DNA from: RUG563 sp045590215
GTDB lineage: Bacteria > Bacillota > Clostridia > Christensenellales > Aristaeellaceae
Assembly (NCBI GenBank): GCA_045590215.1
Contig: JAZNQO010000001.1
Coordinates: 1-64,000 of the forward strand
Direction: 5' to 3'
Length of the DNA: 64,000 nucleotides
Of the stretch, positions 34,469 through 41,687 are shown one piece after another. Position 1 is the first letter of the stretch; every line of letters starts with the position of its first letter. The notes beneath the pieces were generated by a model that made no database searches, was not told the origin of the DNA, and worked only from the letters and a program-made list of their open reading frames with translations. The position numbers and the translations under genes are program-made.

Positions 34469-35224
34469 TTACAGGGCTTTCAGGGTATCCCGGAATTGGG
34501 TCAGGATGTTCATATAGCTTTCGTTATACCAGCCGGGGGCGCAAAGATCCACCGTGATAATGCGGTTATTATCCAGCAGGGCGATCATCACCCGGCCGCG
34601 CACCACATTGCCGTCCACCATTACGCCGCGATAGTTGTTATAGTAGCCGTCTTTGTCCATCAGGGTACGGGAATCAGCCTGATAGACCTTCCATTCGGTG
34701 CAGCTGCGGCTCAGCTCTTCCAGCTTATCGTTCAAAGAATCTTTGACGTCTGCCAGCTTATAGCTGCTTTCCACGGGGGTGATGCTTACCGTCAAGGTGG
34801 CCTGTACGTTATCGTAGGTATTGGGGTCCATCAGCACAACCGTGTTATTATCCGGCGTGCCCATATACCAGCCCTGGGGCGCATCGAACTTGATGCCCAG
34901 ATTATCCAGCTTGATTTCGGAATAGCTGAAAGCCAGCGTAGGACGAGGCGTGGGCGTGGGCATATCAATGGGATCCAGCGGAATGGGCGTGGCACCTGCA
35001 TACAGGCTGTTTCCGTATTCATCATAGACCTGGCCGGGCACATAAGTGTCCCCGTCTTCTTCGGCCAAAGGATCATATTCCGGCACAGCCGTGGGCGGCG
35101 GAATGGAAAGAGGATCCTGCTGGGAAACAGTGGGCGTTTCCTTTGGCTGTTCCGGCGCAGCACAGCCGCACAGCAAACAAGCGGCCAATACGACCACCAT
35201 CAGCAGCAACATTTGCTTTTTCAT
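34469..35224 (-). CDS. Hypothetical lipoprotein with Pro/Thr-rich linker
   Basis: 251 aa. Lipoprotein signal MKKQMLLLMVVVLAACLLCGC (C21). Residues about 22-95 are Pro/Thr/Asp-rich and likely unstructured (PTPTPRPT). The C-terminal 150 residues (YSEIKLDNLGIKFDAPQGW ... VMIALLDNNRIITVDLCAPGW) look like a PsbP/Mog1-type beta sandwich fold, a guess from pattern only. Own promoter and terminator. Role unknown. Confidence 0.75.
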   Translation of the reverse strand: MKKQMLLLMVVVLAACLLCGCAAPEQPKETPTVSQQDPLSIPPPTAVPEYDPLAEEDGDTYVPGQVYDEYGNSLYAGATPIPLDPIDMPTPTPRPTLAFSYSEIKLDNLGIKFDAPQGWYMGTPDNNTVVLMDPNTYDNVQATLTVSITPVESSYKLADVKDSLNDKLEELSRSCTEWKVYQADSRTLMDKDGYYNNYRGVMVDGNVVRGRVMIALLDNNRIITVDLCAPGWYNESYMNILTQFRDTLKAL

Positions 35225-35293
35225 GGTGAAGAAACCTCCTTAACGTTCCGGCGAACCGGAAGCTTAACAAAAACATCGTTATGAGTTTATATT

Positions 35294-35322
35294 ATTGTAA
35301 CAGTTTCTTCATGAAACGTCAA
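35294..35322 (-). promoter_or_regulatory. Sigma-A promoter of the lipoprotein gene
   Basis: Minus strand TTGACG (35322-35317), 17 bp, TACAAT (35299-35294). Confidence 0.75.
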
Positions 35323-35358
35323 GCGTTTTCCTTTGGAAAAGGGGCTTTGCCACAGGTT

Positions 35359-36363
35359 TTACAAAAGACCCAGATAAGCGTCGCTCGATTCCTGCTTCTT
35401 TTCGGGGGCAGCAGCTACCATCGTGCCGTAATGGGGATGATACAGCCGACGATCCAGCGACCAGATTTTCTCGCTGAAAGCACCGGCGGGCGTGCGCCGC
35501 ATAACGCCTTCCATTTCGTTCATTTTGGCGTCCATATCGTCCAGCATGTGCAGCATTTCCGCTTCGGGGAACATGGGCGGCCGGGGGCTGCCGTGATCCG
35601 CCTCGCCGTGATGGCTGATCACCATATGGCAAAGCAGCAGCACATATTCGCTGTCCACATGGGCACGCCTTGCCGCTTCCTTTACTTGCGCCACGCCGTG
35701 CACCAGATGCCCCAGCAACTGCCCTTCGGCAGAATAATCCGAAACGTTTCCGGCTTCGTCGCTCAAAAACTCGGCCGTTTTGCTCAGGTCATGGGCAATG
35801 GCACCGGCACGAAGCAAATCGCCGTTCAAAAACGGATACAAAGGCAGCAGGCTTTCCGCCGCCCGAAGCACGCCGATGGTGTGATGCAAAAGGCCGCTGC
35901 GCTCTGCGTGATGCAGCCGCTGCGCTGCAGGATAGTACATCAGCTTATCGCCGCACATTTTGATCAGTTCCTGCATGATGGCCTTTAATTCTGCTGATTG
36001 CATATTATCAATGGTGCGGTTGATTTCCGCCAGCATCTTTTCCGGCTTTTCCGGGGCGCAGGGCATTAAGGCCGATACATCAATATCGTCGTCCCCACGG
36101 GGCTCACGCATTTGCTCAATACGCATCTGCAGCCGCCCGTTATATTCCTGCACCGTGCCCCGAACCTTGATAATGCTGCCCTGACGGGGCGGCGGTACCG
36201 TGCCGTCCCATTTCTTGCAGTTGATATCGCCGGAGGTGTCGCACAGCGTCATGTCCAGATATTTGCCGCCGTTGGAGGACGTGCGCTGCTCCGCAGAACG
36301 CACCAGCAAAAAACCTTCAAACTTTTGGTCTCTCTGCATGGAAGCCAGTGTGGGCTGAAGCAT
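35359..36363 (-). CDS. yhaM: 3'-5' exoribonuclease YhaM
   Basis: 334 aa. N-terminal OB fold (FEGFLLVRSAEQRTSSNGGKYLDMTLCDTSGDINCKKWD) and an HD domain with RAGAIAHDLSKTAEF and further His (CHMVISHHGEADHG). This OB-HD order and length match YhaM, which trims RNA 3' ends. The ATG at 36363 has GAGGG 10 nt upstream; an in-frame ATG farther upstream would overlap the preceding gene. Last gene of a three-gene operon with the ferritin-like and DUF1858 proteins. Confidence 0.88.
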   Translation of the reverse strand: MLQPTLASMQRDQKFEGFLLVRSAEQRTSSNGGKYLDMTLCDTSGDINCKKWDGTVPPPRQGSIIKVRGTVQEYNGRLQMRIEQMREPRGDDDIDVSALMPCAPEKPEKMLAEINRTIDNMQSAELKAIMQELIKMCGDKLMYYPAAQRLHHAERSGLLHHTIGVLRAAESLLPLYPFLNGDLLRAGAIAHDLSKTAEFLSDEAGNVSDYSAEGQLLGHLVHGVAQVKEAARRAHVDSEYVLLLCHMVISHHGEADHGSPRPPMFPEAEMLHMLDDMDAKMNEMEGVMRRTPAGAFSEKIWSLDRRLYHPHYGTMVAAAPEKKQESSDAYLGLL

Positions 36364-36376
36364 GGATGTTTTTCCC

Positions 36377-36832
36377 TCATTTCTCAAGGGCTTTGGCAAA
36401 CCCCTCAAAATCATTCAAGTGCCGCTTCTCTTCCTTGGCAATGTGCAAAAATGTTTCTGCGGTATCGCCCGAAAGCTGCTCGGCAAAGGAGCGGTAGGTT
36501 TCAATGGCGTTCTTTTCTTCTTCTGCGGCATGGCAAAAAAGCGCATGGGGAGATGCAAATGCCCCCTTGCGCTGCGCCGCCATCAGGCCGCCTGCATTAA
36601 GCGTTTTCGCCGCCTTGGCAGAAAGCAGCTCTGCCTGCTCCAAAGAACAGGCTTCCTTGCCCAGCAGCTCAAACTGGGCAAGGTGGCTCTTTTCCTCTGC
36701 CAGTATCTCCCGGATCGCCTGCCCCGATGGCCCATCCGCAAACAGCATCAGCGCACGCTCGTACAGACGAATGGCCTGCTTCTCCATCTCGCAGGCTAAA
36801 AAGGCGGCTTCCCCGGCAGACTGAATAATCAT
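36377..36832 (-). CDS. Ferritin-like / rubrerythrin-type protein
   Basis: 151 aa, four-helix ferritin-like pattern. Putative di-iron ligands: E in EMEKQAIRLYERAL, EEKSH of helix 2, E in AEEEKNAIETYRSF of helix 3, and KEEKRH of helix 4. No C-terminal rubredoxin domain, so it is the short form. Such proteins reduce peroxide in anaerobes. Only 1 nt after the DUF1858 gene's stop. Assignment rests on spacing of the Exx(x)H motifs. Confidence 0.8.
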   Translation of the reverse strand: MIIQSAGEAAFLACEMEKQAIRLYERALMLFADGPSGQAIREILAEEKSHLAQFELLGKEACSLEQAELLSAKAAKTLNAGGLMAAQRKGAFASPHALFCHAAEEEKNAIETYRSFAEQLSGDTAETFLHIAKEEKRHLNDFEGFAKALEK

Positions 36833-36833
36833 C

Positions 36834-37043
36834 TTACTTCGCTTCCGCCAGGAATTCGTTCAGCTGATGTACCAGCTCATCCACATTGGCACCGTGCGCT
36901 GCACAGGCGTCTTCCAAGGATTCGGCTGTTGCATGGGGGCAGCCCAGGCAGTGCATGCCAAACTCCATCAGAATCCGAGCCGTGCCCCGGTGAATGCTCA
37001 ATACTTTGCCAATGGCCATGTCCTTCGTTACGGTGTTTTCCAT
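36834..37043 (-). CDS. DUF1858 domain protein (redox disulfide type)
   Basis: 69 aa. Complete DUF1858 domain: VTKDMAIGKVLSIHRGTARILMEFGMHCLGCPHATAESLEDAC with the C32-x2-C35 pair. The family is found fused to or beside hybrid-cluster and redox proteins. First gene of the operon with the ferritin-like protein and YhaM, which supports a redox role. Confidence 0.9.
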   Translation of the reverse strand: MENTVTKDMAIGKVLSIHRGTARILMEFGMHCLGCPHATAESLEDACAAHGANVDELVHQLNEFLAEAK

Positions 37044-37079
37044 AAATAATCATGCTCCTTTACATACTTTTACTTCTAT

Positions 37080-37108
37080 ATAATAAGCTATTTTCCCCTG
37101 AATTGCAA
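37080..37108 (-). promoter_or_regulatory. Sigma-A promoter of the DUF1858 operon
   Basis: Minus strand TTGCAA (37108-37103), 17 bp, TATTAT (37085-37080), 36 bp before the start codon. Confidence 0.65.
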
Positions 37109-37142
37109 CAGCCCTTTCGGAAAATTTGCCGGGATAGGGCTT

Positions 37143-37466
37143 GAGGGGTTTCACCCCTCAAACACCCTGACCCGGGGAAATCTTCCCCGGGACCCCGTCC
37201 TGCGGAAAAGGCAATGTGCATTGACGGAAAAATATGCCGCTGTAATATTGAGAACGAAAAGGGCAATGTCTTTGATTTCCGGGCTGGTGTGGCAGCAGGA
37301 TATGGAGGGGGCTCACCCCTCAAACACCCTGACCTGGGGAAAACTTCCCTGGGACCCCGTCCTGCGGATAGGGCAGCGTGTGTATAATAAACAATGTGCC
37401 ACTGTAGTATTAAGAGCGAGAAGAATAATTCAGCTGATTTCCGGGCTGGGCGGCGTTCCGCCGCCT
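37143..37466. repeat. Two tandem, diverged 162-bp repeats
   Basis: Units 37143-37304 and 37305-37466 have exactly the same period at both ends: CACCCCTCAAACACCCTGAC opens each, GGGACCCCGTCCTGCGG is in the middle, GATTTCCGGGCTGG closes each. Each unit holds G/C-rich palindromes. The open frame across them (minus strand) is a by-product of the repeat. Confidence 0.85.
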
Positions 37467-37479
37467 GCCGGATGCCAAG

Positions 37480-37565
37480 GGCATCCGGGGAAAACGAGAA
37501 AATGACCGCAGAGAAAGCACAAGCTTTCTTCGGCGGCATTTTCATCGTTTTCATTTTGCCCGGAA
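37480..37565. repeat. Hairpin module related to the composite intergenic repeat
   Basis: A CCG..AGAAAGC / GCTTTCT..CGG hairpin (about 37504-37540) followed by TTTTCATCGTTTTCATTTTG and CCCGG parallels the block after the hairpin at 3192-3250. Between here and the dnaA terminator (37566-37699) is a CCAGAGGC/GCCTCTGG hairpin near 37638-37655 and no gene. Confidence 0.6.
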
Positions 37566-37699
37566 ATCCATACACCCCTTCATGTTACAGGCGCACAAAA
37601 GAAAGTACGAAAAAACTACTTGTTCGCCTACTGGAGTCCAGAGGCACGGCCTCTGGCCGGGGGTATGGGGGCTGGGGAAGCCCCCATAAAAGAAGCGCA

Positions 37700-37737
37700 C
37701 AAAAAAACTGACGGTGCTGAATCAGCGTTCCGTCAGT
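37700..37737 (-). terminator. dnaA terminator overlapping the stop codon
   Basis: Minus-strand stem ACTGACGG / CCGTCAGT (37737-37730, 37715-37708) then seven T. The 5' arm encodes the last residues of DnaA and the stop codon lies in the loop side of the stem. Confidence 0.85.
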
Positions 37738-39047
37738 TGCTGGATGAGGTCATTGACCAGATTATAGAGGGAAGGGGAAGTGGTCATTTCCTCTTTGACT
37801 TTGTTGCAGGCATGGTTGACAGTGGAGTGATCCCGGCCGCCGAAGCAATCGCCGATCATGGTCAGGGGCGAGCCCACCACTTCTCTTGCGATATACATAG
37901 CGATCTGGCGAGGGACGGTCACATCCCGGCTGCGGCGGCTGCTTTTGAGGTCTGCCACGGATACGTTATAGTAGGTAGCCACGGTATCCATCACATCCTG
38001 GCAGGTAACGTGCCGGGGCTCATTATGGACGAACACTTCTTTGAGGGCTTCCTCGGCCAGCTGCTGGTCCACTTTGCGGCCGGTGAGGGAGGAATAGGCG
38101 ATGAGGCGGGTGAGGCAGCCTTCCAATTCCCGTATATTGGAGGAAACACGTTCAGCGATCATGGAGAGCACTTGCGGCTCCACATGGAGCATTTCGGTTT
38201 CGGCCTTTTTCTGGAGGATGGCGGTACGGGTTTCCAGATCAGGCTTGGAGATATCGGCGATAAGGCCCCATTCAAAGCGGCTGCGCAGGCGTTCTTCCAG
38301 CTTGGCGATTTCCTTGGGCGGCTTATCGGAGGAGAGGATGATTTGCTTGCCGGCGGTATGGAGGGCATTGAAGGTATGGAAAAATTCTTCCTGTGTGCCC
38401 ATTTTACCGGCGAGGAACTGGATATCATCCACCATGAGGACGTCAATATTGCGATATTTTTCCCGGAACTCCATTTGGGTTTTTTTGTTGAGGGAGCCCA
38501 CCATTTCGGTCATGAAAGTTTCGCCGGTGATGTATTTGACACGCATATCCGGCTTCTGGGAGAGGATATAATGGCCGATAGCGTGGAGCAGGTGGGTTTT
38601 GCCAAGGCCGGCACCGCCGTAAATGAAGAGGGGGTTATAGGCATCGGCAGGGGCTTCGGCCACGGCCAGAGCGGCAGCGTGGGCAAAGCGGTTATTGCCG
38701 CCCACCACGAAGGTGTCGAAAGTATATTTGGGGTTCAGCCCGGCATCTTCCGCAGGACGGGAGGAAGCAGGGGTGACGCCTTCTTTGTATTCTTCGGCCT
38801 GAACGGGGGTGAGGATGGCAGCTTTCACAGGACGCCCCATTACTTGGGAGAGGGAATTGCCAATCAGCACGGCATAGCGGGGCACCACAAACTGATGATA
38901 AAATTCCGTAACGGCTTCGATAAAAAACTGGTCGTCAGTAAAACCAAGGGGCTTGAGGGCCGCCTTGATCCAAGTGTCAAAAGTGACTTGGGTCATTTCT
39001 GTGCGCATGATGGAGCAGGCTTGCTCCCAGATGGTCGTTTTATCCAA
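37722..39047 (-). CDS. dnaA: Chromosomal replication initiator DnaA
   Basis: 441 aa. Domain I (IWEQACSIMRTEMTQVTFDTWIKAALKPL), short linker, AAA+ domain with Walker A GGAGLGKTH (144-152), Walker B VLMVDDIQFL (203-212) and SSNIRELEGCLTRLIA, and the domain IV DnaA-box reader (SRRSRDVTVPRQIAMYIAREV ... FGGRDHSTVNHAC). I choose TTG at 39047, which has GGAGAG 7 nt upstream and gives the usual MDKTTIWEQ terminus; the ATG codons upstream lack a ribosome site. No dnaN follows, unlike the standard dnaA-dnaN-recF order. Confidence 0.95.
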   Translation of the reverse strand: MDKTTIWEQACSIMRTEMTQVTFDTWIKAALKPLGFTDDQFFIEAVTEFYHQFVVPRYAVLIGNSLSQVMGRPVKAAILTPVQAEEYKEGVTPASSRPAEDAGLNPKYTFDTFVVGGNNRFAHAAALAVAEAPADAYNPLFIYGGAGLGKTHLLHAIGHYILSQKPDMRVKYITGETFMTEMVGSLNKKTQMEFREKYRNIDVLMVDDIQFLAGKMGTQEEFFHTFNALHTAGKQIILSSDKPPKEIAKLEERLRSRFEWGLIADISKPDLETRTAILQKKAETEMLHVEPQVLSMIAERVSSNIRELEGCLTRLIAYSSLTGRKVDQQLAEEALKEVFVHNEPRHVTCQDVMDTVATYYNVSVADLKSSRRSRDVTVPRQIAMYIAREVVGSPLTMIGDCFGGRDHSTVNHACNKVKEEMTTSPSLYNLVNDLIQQLTER

Positions 39048-39153
39048 GGTGTTTCTCTCCGCTTCTGCATGAGCCATGCATGATTCTGGTGGCATCTAAT
39101 GGCCGGATGGGGCCGAAAAAAATATACCCGTTGGTGCTGCTTTGCATACGGGC

Positions 39154-39162
39154 TGTGGATAA
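39154..39162 (-). promoter_or_regulatory. DnaA box (TTATCCACA)
   Basis: Perfect 9-mer TTATCCACA on the minus strand, in the dnaA leader about 40 bp after the -10 box. Confidence 0.8.
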
Positions 39163-39201
39163 CTTTTGGGGAAAACTCACGTTTTTTCAAACCACGATGC
39201 C

Positions 39202-39230
39202 ATCATAACAGATTTTTCGCTATTTTTCAA
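39202..39230 (-). promoter_or_regulatory. dnaA promoter
   Basis: Minus strand TTGAAA (39230-39225), 17 bp, TATGAT (39207-39202). The leader to the TTG start is about 145 nt and carries one DnaA box. Confidence 0.7.
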
Positions 39231-39279
39231 GGGTTTTGGCCGAATGGCAAGGTTGGTTTTGGTCATGCACCGAAAGAAT

Positions 39280-39288
39280 TGTGGATAA
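39280..39288 (-). promoter_or_regulatory. DnaA box (TTATCCACA)
   Basis: Second perfect 9-mer in the same orientation, 50 bp upstream of the dnaA -35 box. Confidence 0.8.
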
Positions 39289-39461
39289 CTTTATTTATCA
39301 ATCTATGGTGTTGCGTTTTCATCTGCTCCACAATTTGTGGCGCAAGCAAGTGTTCGCATACAGAATAAACATACAATGCGCGGCATATCTATTCAAAAAC
39401 GTGACCTTTTCGTAATAAACCGCCTGAAAAATTAATAATTTCCTGAAATGGGAAAAATAGG

Positions 39462-39491
39462 TTGCGAAGGGGCCGCTGTTTGTATTACAAT
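39462..39491 (+). promoter_or_regulatory. Promoter of the phosphate two-component system
   Basis: TTGCGA (39462-39467), 18 bp, TACAAT (39486-39491), 38 bp before the response regulator. Confidence 0.55.
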
Positions 39492-39528
39492 ATATAAAGA
39501 GGAAAGAGTCAGAAAGGACGCAGGACGG

Positions 39529-40197
39529 ATGATTTATCTGGTGGAAGACGACGGCAGCATCCGGGACTTGATGAGCTATGCGCTGGCGGCATCGGGGTTT
39601 GAAACCCTGGGGTTTGACCGGGGCGAGCAGCTATGGCAGGCCATTGAAAAGGAAGTGCCGCAGCTGATTTTATTGGATATTATGCTGCCGGGGGAGGACG
39701 GGCTGTCTATCCTGAAAAAGCTTCGCAGCAGAGGCACAACCGCCGGCATTCCGGTGATCATGACCACGGCCAAGGGCACGGAATACGATAAAGTGATTGG
39801 GCTGGATTTGGGTGCGGATGATTATCTGGCCAAGCCTTTTGGCATGATGGAGATGGTGAGCCGGGTGAAGGCGGTGCTGCGAAGGACGAATGCCCAGCCG
39901 GAAGAAGCACTGCATTTTGGAGAGATAGATGTAAAGATTGCCGAGCATCTGGTGACGGTCAAAGGGGAAAGGGTGCAGCTGACGCTGAAGGAGTTTGAGC
40001 TTTTGCGGCTGTTTATGGAGCGTCCCGGCCATGTGTTTACCAGAGAAAAGCTGCTAACCAAAGTTTGGGGCGGCGATTATGTGGGGGAAACGAGGACGGT
40101 GGACGTACATATAGGCACCCTGCGGCAAAAGCTGGGTGAACTGGGTAACTGCATTGAAACTGTGCGCGGCGTGGGCTATCGGCTGACGGCGGACTGA
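39529..40197 (+). CDS. phoP: OmpR-family response regulator, PhoP/PhoB-like
   Basis: 222 aa. Receiver with VEDD at 5-8, D50 (ILLDIMLPGEDG), T and K in MTTAKG and LAKPFG; winged-helix domain LTLKEFELLRLFMERPGHVFTREKLLTKVWG ... VRGVGYRLTAD. The PhoP assignment rests on the neighbouring PhoR-like kinase and Na/Pi cotransporter. Start at the ATG of MIYLVEDDGS; longer frames upstream would cover the promoter. Confidence 0.85.
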   Translation: MIYLVEDDGSIRDLMSYALAASGFETLGFDRGEQLWQAIEKEVPQLILLDIMLPGEDGLSILKKLRSRGTTAGIPVIMTTAKGTEYDKVIGLDLGADDYLAKPFGMMEMVSRVKAVLRRTNAQPEEALHFGEIDVKIAEHLVTVKGERVQLTLKEFELLRLFMERPGHVFTREKLLTKVWGGDYVGETRTVDVHIGTLRQKLGELGNCIETVRGVGYRLTAD

Positions 40198-40221
40198 ATG
40201 GAAACATAGAAAGGCTTTTGT

Positions 40222-41544
40222 ATGTTTAACCGTATTTTCCGGGCGGTTGCCTTGATTGCCCTATTTGTGTTTTTAGCCATGGGCGTGCTGGGGATGATTA
40301 TGATCTGGCAAGCCAAGGAAGGGGCAGATTTTCAGGACTTGCTTTTGTGGTATCTGCTGCCCTGCGGCGTGATTGCCGGGCTTGGCTTTTTTCTGTGCGG
40401 CGTGGCAGCGCATATTGCCAGTGAGCGCATTGCCACGCCCCTCAATGCCATGACGCCGGTAAAGCCGATATCTGAAGTGGATTTTCCCGAAGTGGCTCCG
40501 CTGACGAAAAGGCTGCAGGCTATGCAGACGGAATTTGCCCAGAAGAAGGAAGAATTTGACCTGACCACCAAGTACATGACTGAAGGGCTGATTCTGCTCA
40601 GCAGCGACGGCAAGGTGCTCAGCATCAATGACGCCACAAGGCGCATCCTGCGGCTGGACAGTCAGGTGGAAGGGCGTGACATTCTGTTTTTGTATCCCTC
40701 CAGCCAGCTGCGTGAACTGCTGTATAAGGTTCGGGAAGGGAAGCGGGCTGAGGCTATTTTGCATATCCGCAATGTGGCGTACCAGATGAATGCCAGCCCT
40801 ATCTTTCAGGCCGGGGCGTTGAGCGGCGTGGTGCTGCTGATTTTCGATATTACCCAGCGAGAACAGGCAGAAAAAATGCGCCGGGAATTTACCGCCAATG
40901 TGTCCCATGAGCTGAAAACGCCGCTGCAAACGATCTCCGGCTGTGCGGAGCTTTTGTCCGGCGGCATGGTGAAGGAAGAAGACGTCCCCAAATTTTCGGA
41001 ACAGATTTATACCGAAGCCCGGCGGATGATTGCGCTGGTGGAGGACATCATCAAGCTGTCCCGGCTGGATGAAGGGGAAGGAAACTTCAGCAAGGAACAG
41101 GTGGATTTGCTTGCCTTGGCAAAGAAGACGGCAGATGTTTTGCAGCCTGCGGCAGAGGCGGCGGACGTGACACTTTCCGTGGACGGCGAACGCTGCTTTA
41201 TTGAGGGGATTCCCCAGCTGCTGGAAGGCATCCTGTATAACCTTTGCGATAACGCCATCAAATATAATGTGGCTTGCGGCAGTGTTTCCATGACGGTAAA
41301 GAATGAGAAAAACGGAGCGGTGCTTACCGTATCGGATACCGGTATCGGCATTCCCATTCATCAGCAGGAAAGGGTGTTTGAGCGGTTTTACCGGGTGGAC
41401 AAAAGCCATTCCAAGAAGGTGGGCGGCACCGGCCTGGGGCTTTCCATTGTGAAGCATGCCGCCAAGCTTCATGATGCAGATGTGCGCCTAAAGAGCGAGC
41501 CGGGCAAGGGCACAACTGTTACGATCCTATTTCCAATTGAATAA
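40222..41544 (+). CDS. phoR: Sensor histidine kinase, PhoR-like
   Basis: 440 aa. Two membrane helices (about 8-29 and 42-63) with a very short outside loop, as in PhoR kinases that sense through the transport complex; then a HAMP-like linker, PAS (YMTEGLILLSSDGKVLSINDATRRIL), HisKA with H229 (FTANVSHELKTPLQTISG) and HATPase (YNLCDNAIKYN, DTGIGIP, GGTGLGLSIVKHAAKLH). Functions with the upstream response regulator, 24 bp away. Confidence 0.88.
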   Translation: MFNRIFRAVALIALFVFLAMGVLGMIMIWQAKEGADFQDLLLWYLLPCGVIAGLGFFLCGVAAHIASERIATPLNAMTPVKPISEVDFPEVAPLTKRLQAMQTEFAQKKEEFDLTTKYMTEGLILLSSDGKVLSINDATRRILRLDSQVEGRDILFLYPSSQLRELLYKVREGKRAEAILHIRNVAYQMNASPIFQAGALSGVVLLIFDITQREQAEKMRREFTANVSHELKTPLQTISGCAELLSGGMVKEEDVPKFSEQIYTEARRMIALVEDIIKLSRLDEGEGNFSKEQVDLLALAKKTADVLQPAAEAADVTLSVDGERCFIEGIPQLLEGILYNLCDNAIKYNVACGSVSMTVKNEKNGAVLTVSDTGIGIPIHQQERVFERFYRVDKSHSKKVGGTGLGLSIVKHAAKLHDADVRLKSEPGKGTTVTILFPIE

Positions 41545-41562
41545 AAAACAAAAAACAGCATC

Positions 41563-41607
41563 AAAAAACCGGAACTTTACATAAACTTTACAAAAGTCCG
41601 GTTTTTT
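41563..41607 (+). terminator. Terminator of the two-component operon
   Basis: Stem AAAAAACCGGA / TCCGGTTTTTT, T-run on the plus strand. Its long loop contains the direct repeats described as a possible Pho box. Confidence 0.8.
41576..41592 (+). promoter_or_regulatory. Possible Pho box before the Na/Pi gene
   Basis: TTTACA at 41576-41581 and again at 41587-41592, an 11-bp period like the TTHACA repeats bound by PhoP in Bacillus. They lie about 35-50 bp upstream of a TACACT -10 candidate (41626-41631) that has no good -35 box, as expected for an activator-dependent promoter. Confidence 0.45.
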
Positions 41608-41687
41608 ATTTGACATTTTTCGTGCTACACTGAAACCGTTGTAATTTTGTGATGAACCATGCTGACAGCATAAAGGAGTAGAAAGCA

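Larger units (their letters stand above)
39100..39445. other. dnaA upstream region, candidate replication origin
   Basis: About 350 bp without a gene, richer in A/T than the flanks, with two perfect DnaA boxes, a CCACAATTTGTGG palindrome (39328-39340) and an A/T-rich stretch at 39361-39445 that could serve as unwinding element. Two boxes are few for a full origin, so this may only be the autoregulatory region of dnaA. Confidence 0.45.

Noticed and set aside
37060..37575. 171-aa open frame on the minus strand with an internal duplication
   Set aside because: The repeated SAGRGP..CLRGE blocks simply translate the 162-bp tandem repeat; no ribosome site and no conserved features.
39307..39417. 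36-codon ORF upstream of dnaA, checked as possible rpmH
   Set aside because: It lacks the MKRTxQP and RRAK-type sequence of ribosomal protein L34 and has no ribosome site.
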